DNA of 64,000 nucleotides. Source: an uncultured Prochlorococcus sp. (lineage in GTDB: Bacteria > Cyanobacteriota > Cyanobacteriia > PCC-6307 > Cyanobiaceae). Shown here one piece after another: positions 32,367-43,217 of this stretch (positions within the stretch are counted from its first letter, which is position 1; each line of letters starts with the position of its first letter). The notes below the pieces were generated by a model. It saw only the letters and a program-made list of their open reading frames with translations, did no database searches and was not told where the DNA came from. The stretch is from NCBI GenBank assembly GCA_902536545.1, contig CACAXS010000002.1, positions 34,624-98,623 of the forward strand, in the 5' to 3' direction. The position numbers were made by a program, and so were the translations under genes.

Positions 32367-33203
32367 TTAATTTTTTAGGGATGAGGCCAACAAAGCATTT
32401 AAAGAATGTGATCCTTTATAAACTAAAATTTGAGCCTTAGGTAACCCTACCAAAGCCAAGTCCCCAATTAGGTCTAAAATTTTATGTCTTATTGGTTCAT
32501 TATCAAATCTTAATGGTGGATTAACCCATTTTTCACCGTCACAAACAAGGGCATTTTCCAAACTGCCGCCTTTTATTAATCCAAGTTCACTTAACTCTTG
32601 AAATTGATCTTTAAAACCAAATGTTCTAGCAGGAGCAATCATTTCAACAAAACTTTTTGGATTTAAGTCAATTACAAAAGTTTGATTTCCAATTGCTTTA
32701 TAGGCAAAATTTATTGTAGATATAATGGTAGTTTTTTTAGAAGGGGTAGCTGCTATTACTGAGCCTTCTTTATTAATAATTATTGATTTATTAATCTCTT
32801 GAAAAAAATTATCTGGTCTAGGCGCCTTTTTTATCCCCACTTCTTCAAAATCTTTAACCCACTGGATAGCTGATCCATCTAAAAGAGGAATCTCTTTCCC
32901 ATCAACCTCAATATGAATATAACTTAACCCACACCCAGCCATCGATGATAGTAAATGCTCAATAGTATATAAATTTCGCCCTCCCAATTTAACTGCTGTA
33001 CAAAGCATGGTACTTCCAATTAAATCCTGTGTTAACTTAAAAATCTCGCTAGGTTTATCCCTGAAAGAGACATAATAGCCTTCTTTTTCATAAGGTGAAA
33101 TTGTAACTCTTGTTTTTTCTCCACTATGAAGGCCTATACCTTCTCTGGAGATAACACCAGCCAAGGTATAGCAGAAATCATAATTAGCAGGCCAAGAAAA
33201 CAC
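32367..33203 (-). CDS. lpxC: UDP-3-O-acyl-N-acetylglucosamine deacetylase
   Basis: [47 protein letters not shown]; first codon near 33203. Confidence 0.95.
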   Translation of the reverse strand: MFSWPANYDFCYTLAGVISREGIGLHSGEKTRVTISPYEKEGYYVSFRDKPSEIFKLTQDLIGSTMLCTAVKLGGRNLYTIEHLLSSMAGCGLSYIHIEVDGKEIPLLDGSAIQWVKDFEEVGIKKAPRPDNFFQEINKSIIINKEGSVIAATPSKKTTIISTINFAYKAIGNQTFVIDLNPKSFVEMIAPARTFGFKDQFQELSELGLIKGGSLENALVCDGEKWVNPPLRFDNEPIRHKILDLIGDLALVGLPKAQILVYKGSHSLNALLASSLKN

Positions 33204-35336
33204 TTAAAACTTCCATCCAACTCCAAGTGTATATCTCCAATCTCCACTTAAGTCCTTACTAGCAATATCTACTCTTAGTGGCCCAATTGGAGTTTTTACT
33301 CCAACCCCTCCTCCGAGCGAATAACCAGAACCTGATTTCTGTAATAATTTGCCGGGTTTTCCCGGAACATCATTTTGAGATCCTAAATCACTTCCTGCAT
33401 CAACAAATAAAGCTCCTGATATCATTCTCCAAACAGGGAATCTATATTCTGCAGTACCTTCAACAAAACTTTTACTTACAGCTAAATCACAAGATCCCCA
33501 CCCTCTGACTGATGATGTTCCTCCCATACAAAATGATTCATAAGGAGGCAGTTCCCCAAGAATAGTTCCAGCCTTAAATTGAAAACCAATAGCTTGAGGA
33601 CAATCTTCACTAGTAGCTTTACTAGATTTACATGCTTTGGTCAAATTGATAAGTTTTGTCGGTATAAAATAAGAATATGATGCCTTCATTCTATTAAAAG
33701 TTGGAGAATTTTTTCCCATTGGAACGAACTGTTCAGTACCAAAGGAAAATTTATTTCCTGCAGTTGGGTTTATGGAACTGTTCAAATTATTTCTAGAAGT
33801 ACTCGCGATAATACTCACTAATGTATTTTCTTCAGGGCATGAACCATCGTTTGGAGTAAATCCAAGACAGATAATATCATTTATATTTCCAGTAGTTGGA
33901 GTCTTATCACCATAAGGTTTTATGTTTCCATCACCATCAATCATCTTTACTTTCTTAAAGTTCATTCCTGCAAGAATTCTCCATTTAGCGACCTTAAATG
34001 GATCTCCACCATTTAATGGTCTTAAGAAAGAAAATCCACCTCCTGTTTTTTCTAAAACTACTGATGAAAAAGTATCAGAGGTTGAAGTACTAGTATCATC
34101 TACTGCGTATATGCGCCCATTATTTTCACTTTTAAATTCTTGTGGATAATCTCTGCTTAAAAAAAGATTTGTTCTAAAAGATGTTCTATGTTTATCTCCT
34201 TTAATCCATGGATCAGATAATGAAAAATTATAGGTGGTTGAATATTCTCCGAAATTTAGATTTAAATTTGTAGACCATGCTCTTCCTATTGTATTTGTTT
34301 CTTGCAAACCAATTGAGGCGAAGATACCTGATCCATTACTATAACCAAGTCCACCTGTTAACGATCCTGTTCTTAGCTCACTCAAATCTAAAAAAATTAT
34401 AACTTGACCAGGATTTAAATTATCCGGGCCAAGAGAAACCTTTACATCATCAAATAATGATGTGGCATAGAGTCTACCTATATCAGCTTCTAAAATTTTT
34501 CTATTAAAAATGGTGCCAGGTTGTGTTTTTAATTCTCTCTTTATAACCCAGTCTTTTGTTTTCCCTTTTCTAGGTTTTCCATCAATAACAAATTCACCAT
34601 CAGAATTTGGGAATCTTATTTTTACGTCAGAAATAATACCCTCTGAGACTTTTAATCTTACTACTCCGTTCTCAGAGATTCTATCTGGGCTACTAATTCT
34701 AGCTAAAGAGTAACCCTCCTTTTCATAACGTTCTTTTATTATTTCTATCTTATTTTGAAATTCCTTTAAGTTAAGAGTTGTCCCATAATAATTTTTAAAA
34801 ATATCATCTACATACTCATTGGAAACTATAGAGTTTACAGGTTTAAGTTCAACTTTCTTCAAGATTGGATTAGGCACTACATTTACTATTAGCCTTACCC
34901 CTAGTGGCCCATCTTGAGACTTTATTTTAACTTCTGAAAACCAACCACTAGCATATATTGCATTAAGATCTTGATTTAAAATTTGATTATCAACAATACT
35001 TCCAGGCTTTATGCTCATGGAATCATATGCAGCCAATTCAAGTTTTCTACCCTCAGGATGATTTTCCCAACCTTCGATAATTATTTCTGAAATAAGAACA
35101 CTTTCTTTACTAATATCATTATTATTTTCTGCAAGAAGAATTTTTTTCTCTTTTTGAATATCAATCCCTTGAAAAAAAACATTATAAATATTTGGTACTT
35201 CTATGTTTTTTATTGATTGATCAACTTCATTTGGCAAATACATAGCAGCCAGTTCTGAATTATTTGAAATAAAAAATAAGGGAGAGCAGGCAACATTTAT
35301 GAAAACCTTTCCAAATTTTAAAAAATGTTTTTGCAT
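33204..35336 (-). CDS. bamA: Outer-membrane assembly protein BamA/Omp85 (POTRA plus beta-barrel)
   Basis: Tandem POTRA-like repeats, LTGGLGYSNGSGIFASIGLQETN, SSVRGWGSCDLAVSKSFVEGTAEYRFP, terminal RYTLGVGWKF. Confidence 0.9.
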   Translation of the reverse strand: MQKHFLKFGKVFINVACSPLFFISNNSELAAMYLPNEVDQSIKNIEVPNIYNVFFQGIDIQKEKKILLAENNNDISKESVLISEIIIEGWENHPEGRKLELAAYDSMSIKPGSIVDNQILNQDLNAIYASGWFSEVKIKSQDGPLGVRLIVNVVPNPILKKVELKPVNSIVSNEYVDDIFKNYYGTTLNLKEFQNKIEIIKERYEKEGYSLARISSPDRISENGVVRLKVSEGIISDVKIRFPNSDGEFVIDGKPRKGKTKDWVIKRELKTQPGTIFNRKILEADIGRLYATSLFDDVKVSLGPDNLNPGQVIIFLDLSELRTGSLTGGLGYSNGSGIFASIGLQETNTIGRAWSTNLNLNFGEYSTTYNFSLSDPWIKGDKHRTSFRTNLFLSRDYPQEFKSENNGRIYAVDDTSTSTSDTFSSVVLEKTGGGFSFLRPLNGGDPFKVAKWRILAGMNFKKVKMIDGDGNIKPYGDKTPTTGNINDIICLGFTPNDGSCPEENTLVSIIASTSRNNLNSSINPTAGNKFSFGTEQFVPMGKNSPTFNRMKASYSYFIPTKLINLTKACKSSKATSEDCPQAIGFQFKAGTILGELPPYESFCMGGTSSVRGWGSCDLAVSKSFVEGTAEYRFPVWRMISGALFVDAGSDLGSQNDVPGKPGKLLQKSGSGYSLGGGVGVKTPIGPLRVDIASKDLSGDWRYTLGVGWKF

Positions 35337-35372
35337 AGTACTTGTGATTAAGATAAATAAGTCATTATTTAT

Positions 35373-36110
35373 TCAATTAGGTTTAAGAAAATCGTTTATT
35401 CTTCGGTGGATTTCACTATAAGCTTCAATTAGACCACCTAAATCATTTCTAAATCTATCTTTATCAAGACTTACAATTATATCATTTTTTTGATCTAAAT
35501 CCCACAATCTGCAATTATCAGGACTTATTTCATCCCCGAGAATAATATTATTTCTAGAATCATAACCAAATTCTAATTTGAAATCTACAAGTTGAAGTTG
35601 AATATTTTTAAAAAAACTTTTTAAGATTACATTAATTTTTAAGGTTAAATTGATTATTAATTCTAAATCATGAGAGCTTAATATGTTCATTAATTCAATT
35701 CTATCTTTTGTAATAAGGGGATCATTAAGTTCATCATTTTTAAGATAGAAATCAATTAATGGTTTTGATAATAAAGTTCCAGGTTTAATAGTGGTTTGTT
35801 TACACAAAGAACCATAAGCAGTATTTCTTAGAACAATTTCTAATGGAATTATTTTTATTTTTTTTGCAATCATTGTATTTTCATTTTCAAGTCTAATAAA
35901 ATGAGTTGGAATATTTTTCTTAATGAGAATCTCAAAAATTCTTGTACTTATTAAGCAATTAAGCTTGCCTTTTCCATCAAATTTTTCTTTTTTCAAGGCA
36001 TTAAACGCTGTAGCTTCATCTTTAAATTCAATTTTTACTTTATTTGCATCATCATGAGTAAATACTTTTTTTGCTTTGCCTTCATAAATCAACTCATATT
36101 TATTATTCAT
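35373..36110 (-). CDS. purC: Phosphoribosylaminoimidazole-succinocarboxamide synthase
   Basis: YEGKAKKVF, EIVLRNTAYGSL, DFKLEFGYD, GDEISPDNCRLWD. Confidence 0.95.
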   Translation of the reverse strand: MNNKYELIYEGKAKKVFTHDDANKVKIEFKDEATAFNALKKEKFDGKGKLNCLISTRIFEILIKKNIPTHFIRLENENTMIAKKIKIIPLEIVLRNTAYGSLCKQTTIKPGTLLSKPLIDFYLKNDELNDPLITKDRIELMNILSSHDLELIINLTLKINVILKSFFKNIQLQLVDFKLEFGYDSRNNIILGDEISPDNCRLWDLDQKNDIIVSLDKDRFRNDLGGLIEAYSEIHRRINDFLKPN

Positions 36111-36243
36111 TAACTTAAAACCTCATTATCATTACTAAAGTACTTCATTATAATTAACATAAATATTAGAGATCAACTTCAAATGATTTTGTTTTATTTT
36201 AACTGATTATTTATCGAAACCTCATAACCTTAAAAATAAATAT

Positions 36244-37575
36244 ATGGGAATTAATTCACCTAGCTCTAGGAACTTTATTAGATTAGAAAATATTTTAATA
36301 ATTGGAAATGGCGGGAGAGAAAACTCTTTGGCTTGGGCTATTCAAAAAAATGAATTAGTTAAAAAAGTTTATTTAATACCTGGTAACGCTGGTTCAGAAA
36401 GAATAAATAAATGTGAAAGAATAAAAATTGATATGAATAATAAAAATGAATTAGTAGAAAAGCTTGGTTTTTTTAAGATAGATTTAGTGGTTATTGGACC
36501 AGAAATACCTCTAGCAAATGGATTAGCTGATTTTCTTCGAAAAAAAGATTTTAAAGTGTTTGGTCCTAATAAAGATGGCGCAAAACTAGAATTTAGCAAA
36601 TCTTGGGCGAAAGAGTTTATGCAAGACGCAAATATTCCAACTGCAAACTTTTGGAAAGTCAATTCTCTAGAAGAAGCCAAAAAAATTATTAATTCATCAT
36701 CAATTCCACTTGTAGTAAAAGCTGATGGTCTAGCTTCAGGTAAAGGTGTTTTTATTCCTAATTCAAAAGATGAATGTTTTAAAGCAGCAGAGACAATTTT
36801 TAATGGAAGATTTGGTAACTCTGGAAATATAGTTGTTCTAGAAGAAAAAATTCAAGGGCCAGAAGTTTCAGTTTTTGCTTTATGCGATGGAAAGAATTAT
36901 ACATTACTTCCAACGGCCCAAGATCACAAACGACTTTATGAAAAAGATAGAGGTCCAAATACAGGAGGTATGGGAGCTTATTCTCCTGCCCCATTATTAA
37001 CAGAAGATTACCTTGATAGAATCATCAAAGAGATAATTGAACCTACAATAAATGAGCTAAATAAAAGAAATATTGATTACAGAGGCGTAATTTATTTTGG
37101 GTTAATGATCACAAAATCTGGGCCCAAGGTTATAGAATACAATTGCAGATTTGGTGATCCAGAATGTCAAACAATAATGCCCTTGATGGATCAAAATTTT
37201 GTATTTCTTTTAGAAAAATGCTCAATGGGAAGTTTAACTGGTGTTGAAAAAATTTATACTTCTGATAAGGTTAGTGGATGTGTAATAGCAACCTCCAAAG
37301 GCTATCCTCAAGAATATAAAACTGGCTATCAAATAAAAATAGGTAAGATTGATTCAAATGATTGTCAAATTTTTGACTCAGGTACTTCTTTTAGTGAAAG
37401 TGGGAAATTATTAACTGATGGAGGAAGGGTCTTAAGTATTGTCTGTCAAGATAAAGATTTCGATACGGTTTTTGAAAAAGCATATAAAAATTTAAAAGAA
37501 ATTCATTTTGAGGGCATTTACTTTAGAAATGACATAGGTCATCAAGTGAGGAAAAACTTTTCTAAGGAGAATTGA
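36244..37575 (+). CDS. purD: Phosphoribosylamine--glycine ligase
   Basis: ILIIGNGGRENSLAWA, GLASGKGV, DHKRLYEKDRGPNTGGMGAYSPAP. Confidence 0.97.
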   Translation: MGINSPSSRNFIRLENILIIGNGGRENSLAWAIQKNELVKKVYLIPGNAGSERINKCERIKIDMNNKNELVEKLGFFKIDLVVIGPEIPLANGLADFLRKKDFKVFGPNKDGAKLEFSKSWAKEFMQDANIPTANFWKVNSLEEAKKIINSSSIPLVVKADGLASGKGVFIPNSKDECFKAAETIFNGRFGNSGNIVVLEEKIQGPEVSVFALCDGKNYTLLPTAQDHKRLYEKDRGPNTGGMGAYSPAPLLTEDYLDRIIKEIIEPTINELNKRNIDYRGVIYFGLMITKSGPKVIEYNCRFGDPECQTIMPLMDQNFVFLLEKCSMGSLTGVEKIYTSDKVSGCVIATSKGYPQEYKTGYQIKIGKIDSNDCQIFDSGTSFSESGKLLTDGGRVLSIVCQDKDFDTVFEKAYKNLKEIHFEGIYFRNDIGHQVRKNFSKEN

Positions 37576-37579
37576 GCTT

Positions 37580-39634
37580 ATGGTTGATACCAATAATCGA
37601 GAAAGTAGAAAATATAACATCACTGACAATGAAGATATGAATATTAATTATTGGATTAATGGACTTCTCACTTGGTGGAGTGGGTTCAGTTTAAGAACAA
37701 AGTTATTAGCCATAGCAACTCTTGTCGTAAGCCTCCTAATGACAGGAATAACTTTTTTTGCATTAAATAGTATTCAAAGAGATGCAGGTATGAATGATAC
37801 TAGATATGCTCGAGATCTTGGCTTATTGTTATCAGGGAATGTTACAGAATTAGTTGCTAATAACCAAAAAAAAGAAATTTCAAATGTAGCTGAAAAGTTT
37901 TGGAGATCCAGTCGAAACCTGCGTTATATATTCTTTACTGATGCTGAAGATATTGTTCAACTTGGGATACCTATCAGTGCAACGCCAACAAGCTCAGACA
38001 GTCAGTTTCAGCTCACTCGAAAATTAAAACTACCTTCAGAATTGAAGAAGAGACCGCAATTCCCTTTGGTTAGGCAGCATGCGACACCTCAAGGTCAAGT
38101 AACAGACGTATTTGTTCCAATGTTGTGGAAAGGCAAATATCTAGGAACTTTAGCTTTGGGAGTAACCCCTAATAAAAAAGCATTAGCCAGTGCTGCCTTA
38201 ACTAGAGAAGTGACCATTGCAGTTTTTATCTCTATTTGGGTTTTAGTAATACTTGGAGCTGTATTTAATGCACTCACAATTACAAGACCAGTCAGAGAAT
38301 TAGTAAGAGGTGTTAGAGAAATTTCAAGAGGAAATTTTAAATCCAGAATTTCCTTACCCATGACAGGTGATCTAGGAGAACTCTTAAATGGATTTAACCG
38401 AATGGCAACTCAGTTAGAAAATTATGATGAAGCAAATATAGAAGAACTAAAAGCGGCACAAATCAAGCAGCAATCCTTAATAGCTACGATGGCTGATGGT
38501 GCAATATTATTGGACTCACAAGGCAAGATTGTTCTTACTAATCCAACAGCAAAGAGATTATTTCGTTGGGAAGGAAGATTTCTAGAAGGTAAACATTTTT
38601 TAAATGAAATCCCCGAAATTTTATCCAACGACTTACATACAAATATAGAATCTATTTTAAAAAGGGAAAAGGAGAAGGACGATTTAAGATTCAGTTTAGG
38701 AGAACCAGCAAGAACATTAAGAATTGTCTTGCAATCAGTCTTAGATACAAATAAAGTTGAATTAAAGGGAATTGCTGTGACAATCCAAGATTTAACCAGA
38801 GAAGTTGAACTTAACGCGGCACAAAATAGATTCATAAGCAATGTATCACATGAATTAAGGACACCACTTTTTAACATCAAAAGTTATGTAGAGACTTTAC
38901 ATGATTTAAAAGATCAGCTGTCTGATGAAGAACAAATAGAATTTTTGGGAATTGCAAATTCAGAGACTGATAGGTTAACAAGACTTGTAAATGATGTATT
39001 AGATTTATCTAGATTGGAGTCTGGAAAAATTGTTCAGCTAGAGCAAATGGACATAAAACCAGCAATAGAACAGACTCTTAGAAATTATAGACTTAATGCT
39101 TCAGAAAAAAATGTTTCATTAGCTCATGACATAGAGGAAACTATTCCTCCAATTCTTGGAAATTTTGATTTACTTTTGCAGGTTTTTGATAATTTACTAG
39201 GAAATGGATTGAAATTTAGTCCAAAAAATAGTGCCCTAATTATAAGAGCTTATACTTGGCCAGATTCCTGTCCTGCTCTCCCTCCAAGTATTAAAAATGA
39301 TGCAGCCCCTCAATGTGAATTAGTCTCGCCACTCCCAAAAGTAAGAATTGAAATTGCTGATACTGGCTCAGGAATATCTCAGACTGATCAAGAAAAGATA
39401 TTTGATCGTTTTTATAGAGTGGAGAATTCTGTTCATACTGAGCAAGGAACCGGTTTAGGTTTATCTATAGTGCGGGGAATAATTGAAAAGCACGGTGGTG
39501 AGATTCGTATGGCTAGTGAATTAGGAGTAGGAACAACTTTTTGGTTTGATTTAGCCTTGGCACAATCTGATAAAGATGAATTATTGACAAAAGCTATTAA
39601 TAATTCAGATTCTTTTCCGGGTTCTGGAATTTAA
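37580..39634 (+). CDS. nblS: Sensor histidine kinase NblS (Hik33/DspA family)
   Basis: Two TMs, HAMP, PAS, HisKA FISNVSHELRTPLFNIKSYVETL, ATPase ADTGSGISQTDQEKIFDRFYRVEN; beside kai genes. Confidence 0.92.
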   Translation: MVDTNNRESRKYNITDNEDMNINYWINGLLTWWSGFSLRTKLLAIATLVVSLLMTGITFFALNSIQRDAGMNDTRYARDLGLLLSGNVTELVANNQKKEISNVAEKFWRSSRNLRYIFFTDAEDIVQLGIPISATPTSSDSQFQLTRKLKLPSELKKRPQFPLVRQHATPQGQVTDVFVPMLWKGKYLGTLALGVTPNKKALASAALTREVTIAVFISIWVLVILGAVFNALTITRPVRELVRGVREISRGNFKSRISLPMTGDLGELLNGFNRMATQLENYDEANIEELKAAQIKQQSLIATMADGAILLDSQGKIVLTNPTAKRLFRWEGRFLEGKHFLNEIPEILSNDLHTNIESILKREKEKDDLRFSLGEPARTLRIVLQSVLDTNKVELKGIAVTIQDLTREVELNAAQNRFISNVSHELRTPLFNIKSYVETLHDLKDQLSDEEQIEFLGIANSETDRLTRLVNDVLDLSRLESGKIVQLEQMDIKPAIEQTLRNYRLNASEKNVSLAHDIEETIPPILGNFDLLLQVFDNLLGNGLKFSPKNSALIIRAYTWPDSCPALPPSIKNDAAPQCELVSPLPKVRIEIADTGSGISQTDQEKIFDRFYRVENSVHTEQGTGLGLSIVRGIIEKHGGEIRMASELGVGTTFWFDLALAQSDKDELLTKAINNSDSFPGSGI

Positions 39635-39642
39635 GAAATTAT

Positions 39643-41172
39643 CTAATTATTATCTATTCCTTTAAAAACATTTTGAACATTTTGATCAGGCACAATTCTG
39701 TGTGGGGCACCACTAAATATTTGTTCAAAATTAGAAAAAGAATCCCTTATTTCTGGACCACTATTTGTAATGATAAATTCTCTTATTCGTTTATCATGCC
39801 ATGATCCCCGCATTTTAAAAACATTTAAAGCTCTTGCCATCTCACCTTTTATTTCTACATATTGAAGCAACAATATGGTGTCCGTAATGGTTGAGATATG
39901 AGAATCAGTTATTGAATGACTTCCCATAAATTCTTCCGCAGTATTAGTAAAAAAGCCTGCAATTTCTTCTTGTTTTGTATAACCGGTGACAGCAATTACA
40001 AACTGTCTAAATGCATTCAAACTTACACCTCTGGCTAAAGCAGATAGAGAATCAATTGCCATTCTTTTTGGTTTAAATTGATTAATTTGCGTTTTTATAA
40101 TTTGTAAGTGATCCTCTAAACCAGTTGATTCAGGATATGCACAAATAATTTTTAATAATCCATCACTCTCCATTTTTTCAAAATCTATACCCCAGCTAGT
40201 AGCATTCCTAAGCAATTGAGCCCTAGATTCTTCATATGCAAAAAGTATTGCTCTTTCATTATTGTTATAAGCATCTTCAACAAATTTCGATACAAGCATT
40301 GTTTTGCCCGTACCAGTCGCTCCAGTAGCGAGAATAATGGAATCTTGAAAATATCCACCACCACACATATCATCAAGATCTTTAACTCCAGAGCTAATCC
40401 TAATATTTGAGGATCTCTGCGTTAATCTCATTGCTCCTAAGGCAAACACACTTATTCCATCCATTCCCATAGTGAATGGATATTCGCCTTTCATATGTAC
40501 AGTACCTCTTAACTTCAGAACTTCTAGAGTTCTTCTTCTCTTCTCTGATTCAAGAACATTTCTTAATAAGACAACATTATCAGATACAAATTCTTCTACT
40601 CCATATCTAGCAATTGGTCCGTAATCATCCACCCTTTCTGTAGTCATAACTGTTGTTACACCTATTTCTTTTAATCTAGCTATCAATCTAAATATTTCCC
40701 TTCTAACAACGTAAATAGCATCATACTGTTGAAAGACAGCAGTTATTGAATCTATTGCAACTCTTTTGGCTTTATATTTTCTAATTGCATAACTAATTCT
40801 CTCAATAAGACCAGATAAGTCAAAGTTACCAGCCACATCCTGTCCATCAGGATCAGGAGAAGCGTCCAAAATAAAAAGTTTATTTTGATCAATTAATTCT
40901 TGCAAATCCCAACCAAAACTTGCAGCATTTCTAATAATATCTAAAGGCGATTCCTCAAATGTTACAAAGATTCCAGGCTCATCAAAATTACAAATTCCAT
41001 GGTGTAAGTATTGAAGTGAAAAAACAGTTTTACCAGTTCCTGACGTGCCACTAATTAGTGTACTTCGAGATACAGGCAACCCACCCCTACAAACATCATC
41101 AAAGCCCTCTATTCCAGTTGGTAATTTTTGTACTTGCATTTTATTTGATTTTCCAAATTTCTTATCATTCAT
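39643..41172 (-). CDS. kaiC: Circadian clock ATPase KaiC (duplicated RecA-like domains)
   Basis: Two Walker A motifs (GTSGTGKTVF, GATGTGKTML); HISTITDTI with the adjacent Ser-Thr phosphosites. Confidence 0.97.
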   Translation of the reverse strand: MNDKKFGKSNKMQVQKLPTGIEGFDDVCRGGLPVSRSTLISGTSGTGKTVFSLQYLHHGICNFDEPGIFVTFEESPLDIIRNAASFGWDLQELIDQNKLFILDASPDPDGQDVAGNFDLSGLIERISYAIRKYKAKRVAIDSITAVFQQYDAIYVVRREIFRLIARLKEIGVTTVMTTERVDDYGPIARYGVEEFVSDNVVLLRNVLESEKRRRTLEVLKLRGTVHMKGEYPFTMGMDGISVFALGAMRLTQRSSNIRISSGVKDLDDMCGGGYFQDSIILATGATGTGKTMLVSKFVEDAYNNNERAILFAYEESRAQLLRNATSWGIDFEKMESDGLLKIICAYPESTGLEDHLQIIKTQINQFKPKRMAIDSLSALARGVSLNAFRQFVIAVTGYTKQEEIAGFFTNTAEEFMGSHSITDSHISTITDTILLLQYVEIKGEMARALNVFKMRGSWHDKRIREFIITNSGPEIRDSFSNFEQIFSGAPHRIVPDQNVQNVFKGIDNN

Positions 41173-41236
41173 AATTTTGTGCTAGTTAAACAAAAATAAA
41201 TTTTGAATTTTTTTAATTTTAAAAATTTTATTTTTA

Positions 41237-41554
41237 TTATTTATCTCCACTATATTCAGTTTCAGTTAATTCATCAAAAAGTAGATCTAAACCAATTAAA
41301 ACTTTTTCTCTATCTGAGAGATCACCTATTATTTTTCTTACAGGTGGCGGTAAGATTTTAGCTAAGGTTGGGGTAGCTAAAATTTTATCTTCTTCTGCAA
41401 GTTGTGGTTGCTTAAGTACATCAATAACCTTTAAAGCATAAACTCCTTTGAATTCATTTTCTAAAATTTCTTTTAAAGTATTTAAAGCTCTCATTGAATT
41501 AGGAGTATTTCCAGCAACATAGAGTTTTAAAATATATGTTTTTCTTGCTGCCAT
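41237..41554 (-). CDS. kaiB: Circadian clock protein KaiB
   Basis: [48 protein letters not shown]. Confidence 0.97.
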   Translation of the reverse strand: MAARKTYILKLYVAGNTPNSMRALNTLKEILENEFKGVYALKVIDVLKQPQLAEEDKILATPTLAKILPPPVRKIIGDLSDREKVLIGLDLLFDELTETEYSGDK

Positions 41555-41697
41555 CGTTATAGTTCCTAAATTGATATAAAAGATTTAAAACAACCCTTGA
41601 CTTATTACACTACAAAATAAGAAAATAAACAAATTATTATGATTGCTCATTTGGCTTAATCAAATTATTAATTTGAGCCCGATAGCGTCTTTAAGAT

Positions 41698-42138
41698 ATG
41701 ACAAATTCTAAAAACTCCTCAAACAATTCTTCAAAAAGTAATGAGTTGTATGCAATAGCAGAAACTTCGGGTCAACAATTTTGGTTCGAAGTCAACAGAT
41801 ACTATGACATCGACAGGTTAAATGCAAAGGAGAAAGATAAGATAACACTAGAAAAAGTTTTACTTTTAAAAGACAAAGACTCTATCACTGTTGGAAAACC
41901 TTATGTTAAGGATGCAAAAATTGAATTAGAAGTAGTGTCACATAAAAGAGATAAGAAAATTCTTGTATACAAAATGCGTCCGAAAAAAAAGACAAGAAGA
42001 AAGATGGGACATAGACAAGAACTTACAAGAGTTATGGTAAAATCTATAAAGATAGGTGAAAATACTCCTAAGTCTTCTTTTAAAAAGGAAACTGTTAAAA
42101 AGGAAACTAAACCAAAATCCGAAAAATCAACGAATTAA
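41698..42138 (+). CDS. rplU: 50S ribosomal protein L21 with Lys-rich C-terminal tail
   Basis: YAIAETSGQQFWFEVNRYYDIDRL, KMRPKKKTRRKMGHRQELTRVMVKSI; followed by rpmA. Confidence 0.95.
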   Translation: MTNSKNSSNNSSKSNELYAIAETSGQQFWFEVNRYYDIDRLNAKEKDKITLEKVLLLKDKDSITVGKPYVKDAKIELEVVSHKRDKKILVYKMRPKKKTRRKMGHRQELTRVMVKSIKIGENTPKSSFKKETVKKETKPKSEKSTN

Positions 42139-42147
42139 ACACTTCTA

Positions 42148-42408
42148 ATGGCACATAAAAAAGGAACAGGTTCTACAAGAAACGGAAGAGATTCAAATTC
42201 TAAAAGATTGGGTGTAAAAGCTTATGGAGGGGAAAAAGTAACTGCTGGATCAATTTTAATTCGCCAAAGAGGTACATCCTTTTTGCCGGGGATTAATGTC
42301 GGAAAAGGTAAAGATGACACTCTTTTTGCTCTCAAAGAAGGAACCGTAAGTTTCGAAAGCATTAAAAGAAATTTAAGAAATAGAAAAAGAGTTAATATAG
42401 TTATCTAA
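42148..42408 (+). CDS. rpmA: 50S ribosomal protein L27
   Basis: [43 protein letters not shown]. Confidence 0.98.
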   Translation: MAHKKGTGSTRNGRDSNSKRLGVKAYGGEKVTAGSILIRQRGTSFLPGINVGKGKDDTLFALKEGTVSFESIKRNLRNRKRVNIVI

Positions 42409-43141
42409 TTTTCTTATAAGCTCTTGTAGTTATAAGTATAGGATGAAATACCTCTAAAAATTTTGATTGAAGAGTCTCAAAAAACTTTTCAACAATTTCA
42501 TTTTCATCAATATGAAACGGATATTCATTATTATCTCCTTTATAGAAATACCAATTAAATAAGGCAATAGAATTACTATCCATAATCTCGCTAAAATTAC
42601 TAATTTGATAAGCTGGATCTGCAAGATGTTCCAAAACATCGAGACAAATAATCGTGTCAAATTTCAATATTTGTGTATCTCGAATTGTCTTGCATAAAGT
42701 AAGTTTTTTTTCCACTCCTAATTTCTTAGCCCTGTATTCAACAAAATTTCTATTTGTTTGATTAATATCTACAAAAAAAACATGCTCAACTTTTGAAGAC
42801 ATAGCGTTAGCTAGGGCGTGCGTACCAATACCTCCTCCAAAATCCAAAACTAAATCTCTAGAAAATCTCTGCTGAAGTTTTAAAGTATCAGCGATATAGT
42901 CCCTACTTGTGATATGCCAAGCAGCCAAATCAGCTACATGCCTATCTCCTACAATCTCAGTATAAAAATCTGAAACATCATTCAAAGTATCCCCAGGATG
43001 TGAATTTGCCAAATTCATCTTTGCATTTGCAAGGAATCCATCTAAATCACATTCTTTTATTGATAAGAATTCCATTAAATGTGATTTCAAATTGAAAGCA
43101 TTTTCTAAAAACTCATTTAAAATAAAATTATTGCTTTTCAA
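42401..43141 (-). CDS. SAM-dependent methyltransferase
   Basis: [33 protein letters not shown]. Confidence 0.8.
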   Translation of the reverse strand: MKSNNFILNEFLENAFNLKSHLMEFLSIKECDLDGFLANAKMNLANSHPGDTLNDVSDFYTEIVGDRHVADLAAWHITSRDYIADTLKLQQRFSRDLVLDFGGGIGTHALANAMSSKVEHVFFVDINQTNRNFVEYRAKKLGVEKKLTLCKTIRDTQILKFDTIICLDVLEHLADPAYQISNFSEIMDSNSIALFNWYFYKGDNNEYPFHIDENEIVEKFFETLQSKFLEVFHPILITTRAYKKIR

Positions 43142-43217
43142 TTTCTTTCTCTAAATTTCTAATACCAAAATCATAGAATGGTTATAAATCTTTCTCAAAG
43201 TATTCTTAATATTAAAA

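Noticed and set aside
38422-38880. 152-aa antisense ORF in nblS
   Set aside because: Antisense to PAS/HisKA coding sequence; Ser/Leu-rich shadow translation.
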